A DNA stretch of 64,000 bases from Mycobacterium kansasii ATCC 12478. Its GTDB lineage: Bacteria; Actinomycetota; Actinomycetes; Mycobacteriales; Mycobacteriaceae. The stretch's first letter is position 1; every line of letters begins with the position of its first letter. Both the position numbers and the translations under genes were made by a program. The notes below the pieces were generated by a model. It searched no databases. It had not been told where the DNA came from and saw only the letters and a program-made list of their open reading frames with translations. The stretch lies in the NCBI RefSeq assembly GCF_000157895.3, contig NC_022663.1:2852001-2916000 (forward strand). The letters run 5' to 3'. Positions 31,462 to 40,252 of this stretch are shown here, one piece after another.

Positions 31462-32688
31462 AGTTCGGCAGTAGCACTTGAGATTTGACGCATGCGTGGG
31501 CCCGCCCTGGCTAACCGGAATCGTATGGTCGAGGTCACAACGCGATGCCGGGCGGTCACAGCCGGGCCAGCGGCACGTCAAATCGCGGCACCGCACAAAA
31601 TCGGCCAGCGCCTTCGACGGCACATAGCCCGGCTCGGGCGCAGCATCGCCGGGGTGGGTCAGCGGCACCAATTTGGCCGACACGGCCAATTCGGCGATGA
31701 GTTCGGCGGTGATGAGCCCGTCGGCGCCCATTTCGGATGCGGTGATCGAGCCACTGCCAGCGACGGCGGCCGACTCGGCGATCACGTGGATCACCACCGG
31801 CGTTGCGGCGGGCCGCGTGCCGGCCGCACACTCGCGATGCCCGCAACGACAACCCAACCGATCGGCCCCGGCGGCCAGCGCCCCCAAAGCGTCAGCGCGG
31901 CGCTGGTGCCGGCTGCGCGGGTCCCGCGGACATACCGTGTTGGCGAGGGCATCGAGTCGCTGCTCCAACGCATGAGCGTGCGGGGACAGCAGGCGCCCGC
32001 GGATCAGCGAGATGCCGCCTTGGACCTCGTCGATGCAGATCTCGCGATCGCGCTGTTGCTTCGTGCGCCGCCGCAGCGCATCGGCGTCGGCGTTCGCAAC
32101 GATCTTGTCGACCTGCGCGCCCAACCGGCCCCGACTCATCGACGGCCAGCGCGGCAGTTTGACGAACAATTCGCCATCCACGGCGGCAAGCACCGCCGAA
32201 TCCTCGATCAGATCGGTGCGGTAGGCCAGTGTCTGAAAAGCCAGATAGTCGATCTCGCCGGCTTTGAACACCTCGGCCACCTGCGGGAGCCGCTCGCGCA
32301 TGACGCGGGCATAGCGCAACCGGCTGGCCGCCAGGCCCTGGCTGATCCGCAACGCCGCAGCCACTTCGGCGGCCACCGCCTCCATGGTGTCCACCGCCCA
32401 ATCCTCGGTTTCTGAACACCGCGAGAGCCGATAGGCAAACAACTCACCGATCGCGACCAACTGGGCGGCCGCGGCCCGGTTCTCCGCGCGCGTGGCCGCA
32501 CAGATTCGCTCCACCAACTGCGCCGACTCCGCCGTCTTCGACGGGCAACGCCGCTCGAACCAATCATCGCAGTGCGCGATCACCTCAGCGCGGGAGTCGA
32601 ACCTACATTCGATTATGCCACACCCGAACGACCACCCGCCGTCGGGCTGGGGACGCCCGGAATACTTCTGAACGCAATTTGCTGCCAC
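31457..32688 (-). pseudogene. 5' part of a 13E12-type DUF222/HNH gene, cut by the prophage
   Basis: The frame encodes the DUF222 domain and HNH core of a 13E12 family protein: FDSRAEVIAHCDDWFERRCP, SETEDWAVDTMEAVAAEVAA, AGEIDYLAFQTLAYRTDLIE, and RCDLDHTIPVSQGGPTHASN with the HNH residues, ending KCYCRTHH at the attR core. Beyond the core the frame enters prophage sequence. The conserved part begins about 32601; the usual start codon there is absent (TGT AGG TTC), so an upstream GTG such as 32688 may serve, or the gene was already dead. The other half is at 21769-22122. Confidence 0.85.
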
Positions 32689-32775
32689 ACTGCCCCACGC
32701 GAATCCGCGCTTGCCGCTGGCGGTGGGACGCCGCAACAAGGTGTGGCCGGTCACCAGCCGGGTCACCGGCGCGCG

Positions 32776-33066
32776 CTAATTCCCGGCACCACCTGAACCA
32801 GCGCCAGACGACGGCGTTTGATCCGTTCGAGCCTTCCGCTGAGACCGCTCAGACCGCTCAGACCGCTCAGACCGCTCAGACCGCTGAGGCCGGCACCTGC
32901 GGTGGCTCGTATCGCACAAGGGGTATTCCTTGCTGCGCCGGCAGGTGCAGATGGCCACCATGAAGCGGTCCGATGCCACGACACCGCCGCCGGGTGTCTC
33001 GATGCGCACCGGACCGGACACCAGTATCGGACCGTTGGGCACCACCTGAACCCGAGTGGTGGTCAT
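32776..33066 (-). CDS. CDGSH-type iron-sulfur protein with variant motif and repeat tail
   Basis: The 96-residue protein has a beta-rich N-terminal half (VQVVPNGPILVSGPVRIET) and the CDGSH-like site CTCRRSKEYPLCDTSH. The three Cys and one His that bind a 2Fe-2S cluster are present, but the usual Gly of CDGSH is Thr. The C-terminal 35 residues are a repeated Ser-Glu-Arg tail coded by 9-bp repeats, then a Gly/Ser-rich end. ATG 33066 overlaps the methyltransferase stop. It probably carries electrons or iron-sulfur clusters; the partner may be the redox enzyme at 20.7 kb. Confidence 0.78.
   Translation of the reverse strand: MTTTRVQVVPNGPILVSGPVRIETPGGGVVASDRFMVAICTCRRSKEYPLCDTSHRRCRPQRSERSERSERSERSQRKARTDQTPSSGAGSGGAGN
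32834..32887 (-). repeat. 9-bp tandem repeat in the CDGSH-protein gene
   Basis: Four perfect copies of GACCGCTCA (plus-strand reading) at 32843-32878 are flanked by degenerate copies at 32834 and 32879. They encode the Ser-Glu-Arg repeats of the C-terminal tail on the minus strand. In-frame copy-number change is likely between strains. Confidence 0.9.
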
Positions 33067-33755
33067 GACTTGTCCGCCCGGATCACCACGAGTTCCTCGT
33101 CGCGACAGCCGCAGGGTACCCGCCCGGTCTCCTCCAGCCATGGCGCCCGCGCCGACAACACCGGACCGAACGGAATCCGCTGAGAGGCAACGACTTCGGC
33201 ATCCAGACCGGTGGATAGCAGAAAATCCAGAGACCGTTGCACGCCTGCCAGAGCCGACTGCACCAGCAGCAGGGATCCCCCGTCGCACAACAGCTTTGCC
33301 GCCGACTTGCACAGCGGATCGAGCACCAGGCGCCCGTCAGGTCCGGCATTCCAGGCCCATGACGGACCGGCCGCCGGCGAAATCGCGTCGGAGTCGTCGA
33401 CGGGCGGAGCGGGGACGTACGGCGGGTTGGACACGATCACCTCGAACGGCGCGCAGTCGAAAGCCCGTGTCCAGGAGCCTTGACGGACGTCGACGTCCAC
33501 TCCCGCGTCGGCGACGTTGTCGCGGGAGCAGCGCACGGCATGCGGGCAGATGTCGAACGCGGTGACGCTGGCACAGCCCATTTCAGCGGCAGCGATCGCG
33601 ACGAAGCCGCTGCCGGTACACAGGTCGAGCACCCTGCGGCGCGGAATCAGGCCGGTCCGCCTCATCGTGTCGACGAGCAAACGGGAATCGAATTGTGGCT
33701 GGTACACCATGTCGGCGACCAAGGCGCCATCCAAGGCTGGGTAGGTGGTCGTCAA
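33063..33755 (-). CDS. HemK2/MTQ2-like class I methyltransferase
   Basis: The 230-residue protein has SAM motif I VLDLCTGSGFVAIAAAEMG, an acidic loop VTAFDICPHAV and the catalytic NPPY in VIVSNPPYVPAPPVDDSDA. The NPPY motif is typical of glutamine and adenine N-methyltransferases of the HemK/MTQ2 type. LDPLCKSAAKLL and CRDEELVVIRADKS end the domain. Candidate substrates are a release factor Gln or a small molecule. It overlaps the CDGSH gene by 4 bp, pointing to a shared function. Confidence 0.85.
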   Translation of the reverse strand: MTTTYPALDGALVADMVYQPQFDSRLLVDTMRRTGLIPRRRVLDLCTGSGFVAIAAAEMGCASVTAFDICPHAVRCSRDNVADAGVDVDVRQGSWTRAFDCAPFEVIVSNPPYVPAPPVDDSDAISPAAGPSWAWNAGPDGRLVLDPLCKSAAKLLCDGGSLLLVQSALAGVQRSLDFLLSTGLDAEVVASQRIPFGPVLSARAPWLEETGRVPCGCRDEELVVIRADKS

Positions 33756-33866
33756 GGTTGGCCTTTCGGGGCACCGCCGTGGCGATCACGGCGTGATAGT
33801 ACTAATGCCCGCAAACCGCTGCTTGAAACCAAACCCGGCTGATCGGGGGCTGATCGGGGACGATCG

Positions 33867-34418
33867 CTACCCCGCGGCCTGCGCCAATTGATTGACAATC
33901 GTCGAGCAGAACGTCGGAAGGTCCGACGGTGAGCGACTGGTGATCAAATTACCGTCCACGACAACTTCGTCGTCGACGACGTTGGCGCCGGCGTTGCGCA
34001 AGTCGGTGCGAATGCTGGGATAGGAGGTCAGCGTCCGTCCTTTCACCACCCCTGCCTCGACCAACGTCCAGGGTCCGTGACAGATTGCGGCAACCGGCTT
34101 TCCGGACTCCACGAAGTCACGGACGAAGGACACCGCAGCGCTGTCGGAACGTAGCTTGTCGGGGTTCACGGTCCCACCGGGCAATACCAGCCCGTCGAAT
34201 TCGCCCACCGACACCTGCGCAACCACGCGGTCCACCGCGAACCTGCCGGCCGGATCGAGATCATGTTCCCGCGCCTGAATTTCGCCGCCCCGCAACGACA
34301 CGACCTCCACCTGAGCACCGGCCTGTAGCAACGCCGCGCGCGGTTGCTCCAGTTCGACCTTTTCCACGCCATCGGCAGCCAGGATGGCGATCCTTTTGCC
34401 TTGCAACTCGTTCGACAT
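33867..34418 (-). CDS. DJ-1/PfpI family protein (PfpI-type deglycase/protease)
   Basis: The 183-residue protein has KRIAILAADGVEKVELEQPR at the N-terminus, FDGLVLPGGTVNPDKLRSD, and VAAICHGPWTLVEAGVVKG with the nucleophilic Cys and adjacent His. This is the PfpI/YhbO branch, which repairs glycated or damaged proteins in stress. The final GNLITSRSPSDLPTFCSTIV is typical. It is the last gene of the 37.5-33.9 kb minus-strand operon, 12 bp from the alcohol dehydrogenase stop. Confidence 0.9.
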   Translation of the reverse strand: MSNELQGKRIAILAADGVEKVELEQPRAALLQAGAQVEVVSLRGGEIQAREHDLDPAGRFAVDRVVAQVSVGEFDGLVLPGGTVNPDKLRSDSAAVSFVRDFVESGKPVAAICHGPWTLVEAGVVKGRTLTSYPSIRTDLRNAGANVVDDEVVVDGNLITSRSPSDLPTFCSTIVNQLAQAAG

Positions 34419-34430
34419 CGCAATGCTCCT

Positions 34431-35600
34431 TTATGGGTTCAAGACGACTTTGGTGCAGCCGTCCCGCTTGTGTTTGAAGATCTCGTAGCCGTGTGGAGCC
34501 TGGTCGAGTCGTAGATGGTGGCTGATGATCATCGTGGGGTCGATCTCGCCGCTGCAGACCCGGTCCAACAGCGGCCGCATGTAGCGTTGTACGTGGCACT
34601 GGCCGGTCTTGATGGTCAGCGAGCGGTTCATGACCGCGCCGATGGGGAATTTGTCCATGACACCGCCATACACCCCGATGACCGAGACGGTCCCGCCGTT
34701 GCGGCAACTCATCACCGCTTCCCGAAGTGCGTGCGGCCGTTCGGTTTCCAACCGCGCGGCCTGCTTGACGCGGTCGTAGGCGTCCACCACTCGAGAGCCG
34801 TTGCGGGCCTCCATACCCACCGCGTCGATGCAGTGGTCCGGTCCCCGCCCGGCGGTGATGTCCCGAAGCTCCTCCAGCACCGAGGTCTCGGCGAAGTTGA
34901 GGAGTGTCGCACCCAGCCGGCCAGCCAACTCCAGCCGATACGGGACCCGGTCAATGGCAATCACTTTGGCCGCGCCAAGCAAGTAGGCGCTGGCGACCGC
35001 GAATAGGCCCACCGGACCGGCACCCCATACCGCGACGACGTCACCGGGTGTGATGCCGCACATCTCGGCGCCCATGTAGCCGGTGGGCAGAATATCCGAC
35101 AAGAACAACACCTGGTCATCGGTCAGATCGTCGTCGATCTTCAGCGGCCCCACATCGGCGAACGGCACCCGCGCGTATTCGGCCTGTCCACCGGCAAACC
35201 CGCCCAACATGTGCGAATACCCGAAAAGCCCTGCGGGCGAATGACCCAACAACTTCTCGGCCATTCCTGCGTTGGGATTGGAATTCTCACACAGCGAGTA
35301 CAGGTCGCACTCACACGCCGAGCACGCTCCGCACGCGATCGGGAAGGGCACCACCACCCGGTCGCCGACGGCCAAGTTGGACACCGCCTTTCCGGCCTCG
35401 ACCACTTCACCCATGAACTCGTGCCCCAGCACGTCTCCGTGCTTGACCGTGGGGATATAGCCGTCGTAGATGTGCAGGTCCGAACCACAGATGGCGGTGG
35501 AGGTGACCCGCACGATGATATCGCGGTCGTTGCGGATCTCGGGATCCGGAACCGATTGCACCTCAACGCTATTGCGTCCGGCCCAGACGGTGGCTTTCAT
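34431..35600 (-). CDS. Zinc-dependent alcohol dehydrogenase
   Basis: The 389-residue medium-chain dehydrogenase has TAICGSDLHIYDGYIPTVKH with the catalytic zinc Cys, GHEFMGEVVEAGKAV with the zinc His/Glu pair, and CGACSACECDLYSLC with four Cys for the structural zinc. The Rossmann part has VVAVWGAGPVGLFAVASAYL and KVIAIDRVPYRLELA. It is like the glutathione-independent formaldehyde dehydrogenase subgroup with GRGPDHCIDAVGMEA. Its ATG at 35600 shares a base with the upstream stop (TGATG). It may detoxify aldehydes in the stress operon. Confidence 0.9.
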   Translation of the reverse strand: MKATVWAGRNSVEVQSVPDPEIRNDRDIIVRVTSTAICGSDLHIYDGYIPTVKHGDVLGHEFMGEVVEAGKAVSNLAVGDRVVVPFPIACGACSACECDLYSLCENSNPNAGMAEKLLGHSPAGLFGYSHMLGGFAGGQAEYARVPFADVGPLKIDDDLTDDQVLFLSDILPTGYMGAEMCGITPGDVVAVWGAGPVGLFAVASAYLLGAAKVIAIDRVPYRLELAGRLGATLLNFAETSVLEELRDITAGRGPDHCIDAVGMEARNGSRVVDAYDRVKQAARLETERPHALREAVMSCRNGGTVSVIGVYGGVMDKFPIGAVMNRSLTIKTGQCHVQRYMRPLLDRVCSGEIDPTMIISHHLRLDQAPHGYEIFKHKRDGCTKVVLNP

Positions 35601-36538
35601 CAGCGCGCTCCTTCGCTCACCGGTCGCGCGGGCTGTTGATGCATCTGGCGCATCGCTGACGTGCCTTCCGGCGACCCGTCGGAATACAGCACCTGCCCGG
35701 TTTCCAGGATCTGCTGGAACCGCCGAAGGTCGTCGTTGACCTGCTGTTCCGGTGACTCGCCCAACAGCGTCGCAACCGACTTGCCGAGCACTCCGCCCGG
35801 TATGTGGTAGCCGATAGTGACTCGGACCTCGGTGCCGTCGCCCGCGGCCGTCGGCGTGAATTCGATGCTGCCCCCGTGCCTTACCCCGGAATCACGCGCC
35901 GATTGCCACGCAATCCGCTTGTTGGGCGCATCCTCGACGATCTGCGCATCCCACTGCACGGGCTGGCCTACCGGCGCGTTGACGGCCCAATGCGACCGCC
36001 CGCCGTCGCCGGCGGTGACCGATCGCAGGTGGTGCATGAAGCTGGGCAGGTTCTCCAGGTCACGCCAGAACCGGTACACGTCCTCCGGCGGACGGCGCAC
36101 CGTCACCGCGGCCCGCAGCGACCGATGCTTCGGGCCGTTGCCATGCCGGTGGCCTCCGTCGCTGGCGGCGCGCATCGCGGCGTAGAGGTCGGCCCCGGCG
36201 ATTCCGGTCAGCGCGACGGCGGCAACGGCGCTGCGCGCCCGTGCTCCCCGGCCACGGCTGAGCACACCCGCCCCGAACACCGCGACGTCCACCACGTCGC
36301 CGGCCACCCTGGTCCACACCAGTTTCGGCGAGCCGAGCAATAACGCCGCGGCGTGGCCGCATTCGCGTATTCCCAAGGCGCGGATGACCCAGCGCGACCG
36401 GTCCGTGTCGGCCACGCCCGCGAGCACGGCTACTTTCCCGGGGGCCAGCACTTCGGCGAGGCCAAGCCCCAGGCTGGCCCCGCCAAGGCCGCGGGCCAGC
36501 GTGGCCGCTGCGCTCGCCGAGGCGTCTTTCATCGTCAT
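35600..36538 (-). CDS. SRPBCC (cyclase/dehydrase-like) protein with membrane segment
   Basis: The 312-residue protein begins with a DUF4267-like helical region (AAATLARGLGGASLGLGLAE, VWTRVAGDVVDVAVFGAGVL, SAVAAVALTGIAGADLYAAM). An SRPBCC domain follows at about 135-275: AAVTVRRPPEDVYRFWRDLE, NLPSFMHHLRSVTA, RIAWQSARDSGVRHGGSIEF and EVRVTIGYHIPGGVLGKSVA. It ends with a basic tail. Such proteins bind lipids or polyketides in a cavity. It is second in the operon, 27 bp after the F420 gene and overlapping the dehydrogenase gene by one base pair. Confidence 0.82.
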   Translation of the reverse strand: MTMKDASASAAATLARGLGGASLGLGLAEVLAPGKVAVLAGVADTDRSRWVIRALGIRECGHAAALLLGSPKLVWTRVAGDVVDVAVFGAGVLSRGRGARARSAVAAVALTGIAGADLYAAMRAASDGGHRHGNGPKHRSLRAAVTVRRPPEDVYRFWRDLENLPSFMHHLRSVTAGDGGRSHWAVNAPVGQPVQWDAQIVEDAPNKRIAWQSARDSGVRHGGSIEFTPTAAGDGTEVRVTIGYHIPGGVLGKSVATLLGESPEQQVNDDLRRFQQILETGQVLYSDGSPEGTSAMRQMHQQPARPVSEGAR

Positions 36539-36565
36539 TTCCTTGCCTTGTGCTGTCTTGTGGTG

Positions 36566-37552
36566 TCAGGAAGCGGCCGCCCGCAGCTTGTGAAGCAACG
36601 GTTCGGCGGCCTCCTTGAGGAACTCGTCCTGATGCTGTCCGCCGATCTGCACGAGGGCGATATCGGTGAAACCGGCTTCCCAATAAGGCCGCACAGATTC
36701 GACGATGGCGTCCAGATCCGGCCCACACGGGATGTTCTCGGCGACGTCCTCCGGACGCACGAACTGCGTCGCCGCGGCAAAACCGGCCGGCGTCGGCAAG
36801 TCCGCGTTGACCGCCCAGCCGCCGCCAAACCAGCGGAACTGGTCGTGTGCCCGTTCGACGGCGGCGTCGCGGTCAGGATCCCAGCACACCGGTAGCTGGC
36901 CGACCACCCTTCCGGCGCCGGTCCCGTTGGCAACCTGGCGTGCCGCGTGCCACGAGTCGACCAGGTCGCCGTCGGGCTCCACCGCGATCAGGTGGTCGGC
37001 AAGTTTGGCGAATTTGTCGACCGCCTTGGGTCCGCCGATCGCCACCCCGACGCCTACCGGCACGTCCGGTAGGTCCCACAGGCGCGCCGAATCGACCTGG
37101 AAATAGTCGCCACGCCAGTTCACCAGCCGGCCGCCGAACAGTTCGCGGATGATCTTGACCGCCTCGCGCAACATGTCCTGACGACGTTCGACCGCCGGCC
37201 AGCCCCGGCCGACGATGTGCTCGTTGAGGTTTTCGCCGCTACCCAGTCCGAGCGTGAACCGCCCGTCGGACAGGATCTGCACGGTCGCGGCCTGCTGCGC
37301 GACGATCGCGGGGTGATACCGCATCGTGGGACAGGTCACGTAGGAGTACAGGTCGACCCGTTCGGTGGCATGAGCCACCGCGCCCAGCACCGCCCAGGCG
37401 TTGGGCGCGTGTCCTTGCGACGTCAGCCAGGGCGAGAAGTGGTCGCTGCAGACCAAAAAGTCGAAGCCCCGCTGCTCGGCCGAAACGGCGTACTGCACAA
37501 GGTCTTTCGGCCCGCTCTGCTCGGTCATCAACGTATAGCCGAAATTCGTCAT
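36566..37552 (-). CDS. F420-dependent LLM-class oxidoreductase
   Basis: The 328-residue protein matches the TIGR03557-like F420 oxidoreductases related to F420-dependent glucose-6-phosphate dehydrogenase: NFGYTLMTEQSGPKDLVQYA, FDFLVCSDHFSPWLTSQGHA, YSYVTCPTMRYHPAIVAQQA, LGLGSGENLNEHIVGRGWP and VAIGGPKAVDKFAKLADHLI. The TIM-barrel pattern is complete. It uses cofactor F420, typical of mycobacteria, for hydride transfer on an unknown substrate. It is the first gene of the stress operon behind a SigF-like promoter. Confidence 0.9.
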   Translation of the reverse strand: MTNFGYTLMTEQSGPKDLVQYAVSAEQRGFDFLVCSDHFSPWLTSQGHAPNAWAVLGAVAHATERVDLYSYVTCPTMRYHPAIVAQQAATVQILSDGRFTLGLGSGENLNEHIVGRGWPAVERRQDMLREAVKIIRELFGGRLVNWRGDYFQVDSARLWDLPDVPVGVGVAIGGPKAVDKFAKLADHLIAVEPDGDLVDSWHAARQVANGTGAGRVVGQLPVCWDPDRDAAVERAHDQFRWFGGGWAVNADLPTPAGFAAATQFVRPEDVAENIPCGPDLDAIVESVRPYWEAGFTDIALVQIGGQHQDEFLKEAAEPLLHKLRAAAS

Positions 37553-37562
37553 ACGCGGTGGG

Positions 37563-37590
37563 GTACCCGGCTACAAGCCCACGTAACGCC
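37563..37590 (-). promoter_or_regulatory. Candidate SigF-type promoter of the F420/SRPBCC/ADH/PfpI operon
   Basis: On the minus strand GGCGTT (37590-37585) is followed after 16 bp by GGGTAC (37568-37563), close to the SigF form. The ATG is about 10 bp on, so the message would be almost leaderless. Gene functions of the operon fit stress control. Confidence 0.45.
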
Positions 37591-37638
37591 GCGGCGAAAA
37601 ATCGCCCCCAAAACCCGCCCCGGCGTTCCGCTCGCGGC

Positions 37639-37664
37639 GGCTTGCCGCGGCGCCAAAACGGGTA
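37639..37664 (+). promoter_or_regulatory. Candidate SigF-type promoter for the GlsB-type gene
   Basis: GGCTT at 37639-37643, a 16-bp spacer and GGGTA at 37660-37664 resemble a SigF promoter. The downstream ATG is at 37717. It is weaker than the 9371 site because the first box has C for T. Confidence 0.4.
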
Positions 37665-37716
37665 GACCGAGCGCAGGAGCGGGCAACGGCCCGCCTCAAC
37701 CGCAAAGGAGCGGACA

Positions 37717-38016
37717 ATGATCGGAACAATCATCGGGGCCATCGTGGTCGGTCTCATCGTGGGCGCGCTCGCCCGCCTGGTCATGCCGGGCAAGCAGAAC
37801 ATCGGCGTCATCATGACCGTGGTATTGGGGGCCGTCGGGTCGTTCCTGGGAACCTGGATTTCCTACAAGTTCGGATACTCGAATCAGAACGGGGGCTTCG
37901 AGTTCATCCCGTTCCTGGTCGGTATCGTCGTGGCGGTCTTGCTCATCGCCGCCTACCTCGGGCTTACCGGCCGGCGCGGCACGTCTGCTCGTACCGGTCC
38001 GCGCGCCGGCCTGTAG
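37717..38016 (+). CDS. GlsB/YeaQ/YmgE-type stress membrane protein
   Basis: The 99-residue protein has three membrane segments with the family's Gly pattern: MIGTIIGAIVVGLIVGALAR, NIGVIMTVVLGAVGSFLGTW and IPFLVGIVVAVLLIAAYLGL. The LVMPGKQNIG loop is the family signature. These small proteins are often induced in general stress. AAAGGAG lies 6 nt before the ATG. It is divergent from the F420-led stress operon. Confidence 0.88.
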   Translation: MIGTIIGAIVVGLIVGALARLVMPGKQNIGVIMTVVLGAVGSFLGTWISYKFGYSNQNGGFEFIPFLVGIVVAVLLIAAYLGLTGRRGTSARTGPRAGL

Positions 38017-38490
38017 CAGCTCAGCGGGGCCTCGGCTTGGTCGCTTTGTGCCATCGGTGACCTGCCGAAGCATCTCCCACTTCGTTCCCTCATGACGCCC
38101 CCAGCCGGCACCAATGGGGCTCGGCCAGGAACGACTTCGCTCGAGCCCGCGTATGTCCCCTGATCGGGGGACAAGCTGTAGCACGTTCGGGGGATGGAGA
38201 TCTCATTGCTCGCGCACTTATGATCAACCAGATTTATTTGGCATGTGTTGCGTATTGCGCTGGGAGGTAACGGTTTAACAACTCATACGGAGGCAGCGGG
38301 CTTGGAATGGAGTTGCGGTGCCGGTTCGAGCGGTACTCATGGGTGTGGTGATGCCCCAGTGCGCGTTCTAGTGGCTCCCCGCGGGCCACGAGCTAGGCAG
38401 CGAGCCCAACTAAGAACGTCGCGGACATCCGCGCAACCCCGATTTCAGTGATGCTGCCATCCGCTGCGAATTACCGAGAGGAAGCCTTCT
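38017..38490. other. Intergenic region, AT-richer, no gene recognised
   Basis: This 474-bp spacer marks the shift to lower GC. I see no conserved frame; a 68-codon open frame at 38245-38451 has no family resemblance. It probably carries the promoter of the Asn-rich gene. Confidence 0.45.
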
Positions 38491-39150
38491 TTGAGCGTGT
38501 TCGAATATTCCAACGACCGGGCGCCCCAACCGCAGAACAAGGCCCACGCCAGGGGATCCGATTCGGCACCGGGCCACGTCCGTCTCACCAAGTCGCGGCG
38601 TGGCACACGCGCCGCCGGCCTGGCTTTGGGAGCATTGGCAATAACCGGCGGAGTTACCGGAGTCCTTGACGCCAGCACCGCGACCACCAACGGCCCTACG
38701 GTCACCGTCGGCAGACTCGCCATCACCCTAACGGCCAACCACGGGTTCAAACTCGACACCTGCACCGCGGGAAACTCCGGGATCGCCCAGGGCGACAACA
38801 CCAACTCTGGCAATAGCAGCAATATCGACAGTTCTGAAGGCACCGGCGCAAACAACGGCGACACCGCCAGTGATCCCATCGTCATTTCAAACTCCGATAC
38901 GACCAGCGCTGTGGGCGGTGATTTGACAAATCAAGTGGGCGTCGACGTTCAAGAAATTCCGGAAAACATCATTGCCAGTGACCTCGCCACAGATAACGTG
39001 GATATTGCTACGGCCGATATTGGCGCCGAATTAGGCAATAATAATAATAATAATAATGCCCCGCCGCCGGTTGGAATGATGTGGCCAGACGGGCTTCCAC
39101 GATGGGCTAATTTACCTCCGTATGATCCCAATGACCCTGATGATAACTAA
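38491..39150 (+). CDS. Asn/Thr/Gly-rich exported-looking protein of unknown function
   Basis: The 219-residue protein starts at TTG 38491 with GAGGAAG about 10 nt upstream. After a polar head there is KSRRGTRAAGLALGALAITG, a twin-arginine-like or uncleaved export signal. The remainder is acidic and polar, rich in Asn, Thr, Ser and Asp (GIAQGDNTNSGNSSNIDSSE, DIATADIGAELGN). It then has seven Asn in a row coded by (AAT)7, then PPPVGMMWPDGLPRWANLPP. No family is recognised. Its composition is unlike its neighbours. A surface or cell-wall role is an inference. Confidence 0.55.
   Translation: MSVFEYSNDRAPQPQNKAHARGSDSAPGHVRLTKSRRGTRAAGLALGALAITGGVTGVLDASTATTNGPTVTVGRLAITLTANHGFKLDTCTAGNSGIAQGDNTNSGNSSNIDSSEGTGANNGDTASDPIVISNSDTTSAVGGDLTNQVGVDVQEIPENIIASDLATDNVDIATADIGAELGNNNNNNNAPPPVGMMWPDGLPRWANLPPYDPNDPDDN
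39037..39057 (+). repeat. (AAT)7 microsatellite
   Basis: Seven AAT codons in a row encode poly-Asn near the C-terminus of the exported-looking protein. Such a run is rare in a GC-rich genome and could vary in length. Confidence 0.95.
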
Positions 39151-39355
39151 GCGGGTCTTCCCGAAAAACGCACCGCGACTGGCGTCGTCTCCGATTTCGG
39201 GATTCGCATCGGCACCACCGAAAAGGGCCGTCCAGCATGTGGTCCGGATGCCGCGGCGTCCGAGTCGGATACCTTACCGCCGCGCGCCTTTCGAGACCCG
39301 TCACAGGGAACGCGCGACAATAATTCGCCAAGTCGCAGAGACAGGTTGATTAATC

Positions 39356-40252
39356 GTGAGGACCAAGAAGGACTACAGCCGGCCGCAATCAGCTGTGATG
39401 CGCGCGATAAGGACTCGACGCATCGCATTTTCCTTTCACAACGCAGCGCCATCCAAGCGACATTTCGTGGCCGGCGACATTGCGATGAGCCACCTTGTTG
39501 CGCTCATGTCCGGTGGTTTTCCATCGGGAGAGGAGTCCTTTATTCTGGCAGTTCGCCGTTACCGAAATCAGATCACCGATCCGGTATTGAAGAATCAAGT
39601 TGCCGGCTTCATCGGACAGGAAATGAACCACGGGATGCAGCACCGCAACCTGAACGTTGAGCTGGTCCGGATGGGGTACTGGGTAACCAGGCTGCTCGAT
39701 GCGCTGGGCACCCGGTTCGTCAATCGGATGAAGGACAACCTGTATCGCATTCCGAATACGGTCGCAAAACTGGCGCTAGCAAATACGGCAGCTGTAGAGC
39801 ACCTTACCGCGGTGCTGGGCGAAAAGGCATTGACTACTCCTTGGCTGCAAGAACGACTAAGCGACCCGGAGGTGCGAGCAATGCTGAACTGGCATGCAAT
39901 TGAAGAGATGGAGCATAAGGCCGTTGCATTCGACGTTTACCGATACGTGGGCGGCAGCGAGCGGATGCGAATTCTCTCAATGGCTGGCATGCTCGCCCTC
40001 TTATGGGTGCCCCTCATATTTTTCCTCGTCTCAATCGCTACCGATCCGTGGGCCTGGCGGCACCCGATCGACACCCTACGCAGCATAGTGTCCCTACCGC
40101 GGATTCCCTTCTTCGAGGGCATCGTCCCAAAAGTAAAAATCTATTGCCGGGTTGGATTTCACCCTGACGATGTCGACCACACGGAAATCTTGCAGAAATG
40201 GCGAGACGAATACTTTGGCCCAAATGGCCTACTTCTCGACCACCTCAAGTAG
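39356..40252 (+). CDS. Predicted metal-dependent hydrolase (PF10118-like)
   Basis: The 298-residue protein resembles the YbaE/PF10118 predicted hydrolases, a ferritin-like helical fold with conserved Glu and His. Candidate metal ligands are in GEESFILAVRRYRNQ, GFIGQEMNHGMQHRNLNVEL (E..NH..QH..LN), NTAAVEHLTAVLGEK and NWHAIEEMEHKAVAFDVYRY (H..EEMEHK). A membrane segment MLALLWVPLIFFLVSIATDP lies near residue 215. GTG 39356 is chosen as the first start after the spacer. Its substrate is unknown. It lies in the lower-GC strip with the Asn-rich gene, so it may be acquired. Confidence 0.75.
   Translation: MRTKKDYSRPQSAVMRAIRTRRIAFSFHNAAPSKRHFVAGDIAMSHLVALMSGGFPSGEESFILAVRRYRNQITDPVLKNQVAGFIGQEMNHGMQHRNLNVELVRMGYWVTRLLDALGTRFVNRMKDNLYRIPNTVAKLALANTAAVEHLTAVLGEKALTTPWLQERLSDPEVRAMLNWHAIEEMEHKAVAFDVYRYVGGSERMRILSMAGMLALLWVPLIFFLVSIATDPWAWRHPIDTLRSIVSLPRIPFFEGIVPKVKIYCRVGFHPDDVDHTEILQKWRDEYFGPNGLLLDHLK

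Noticed and set aside
31492..32415. 307-codon plus-strand frame
   Set aside because: It lies wholly antisense to the conserved DUF222/HNH fragment and has no family resemblance.
38245..38451. 68-codon plus-strand frame
   Set aside because: No ribosome site, no family resemblance and composition like random sequence.
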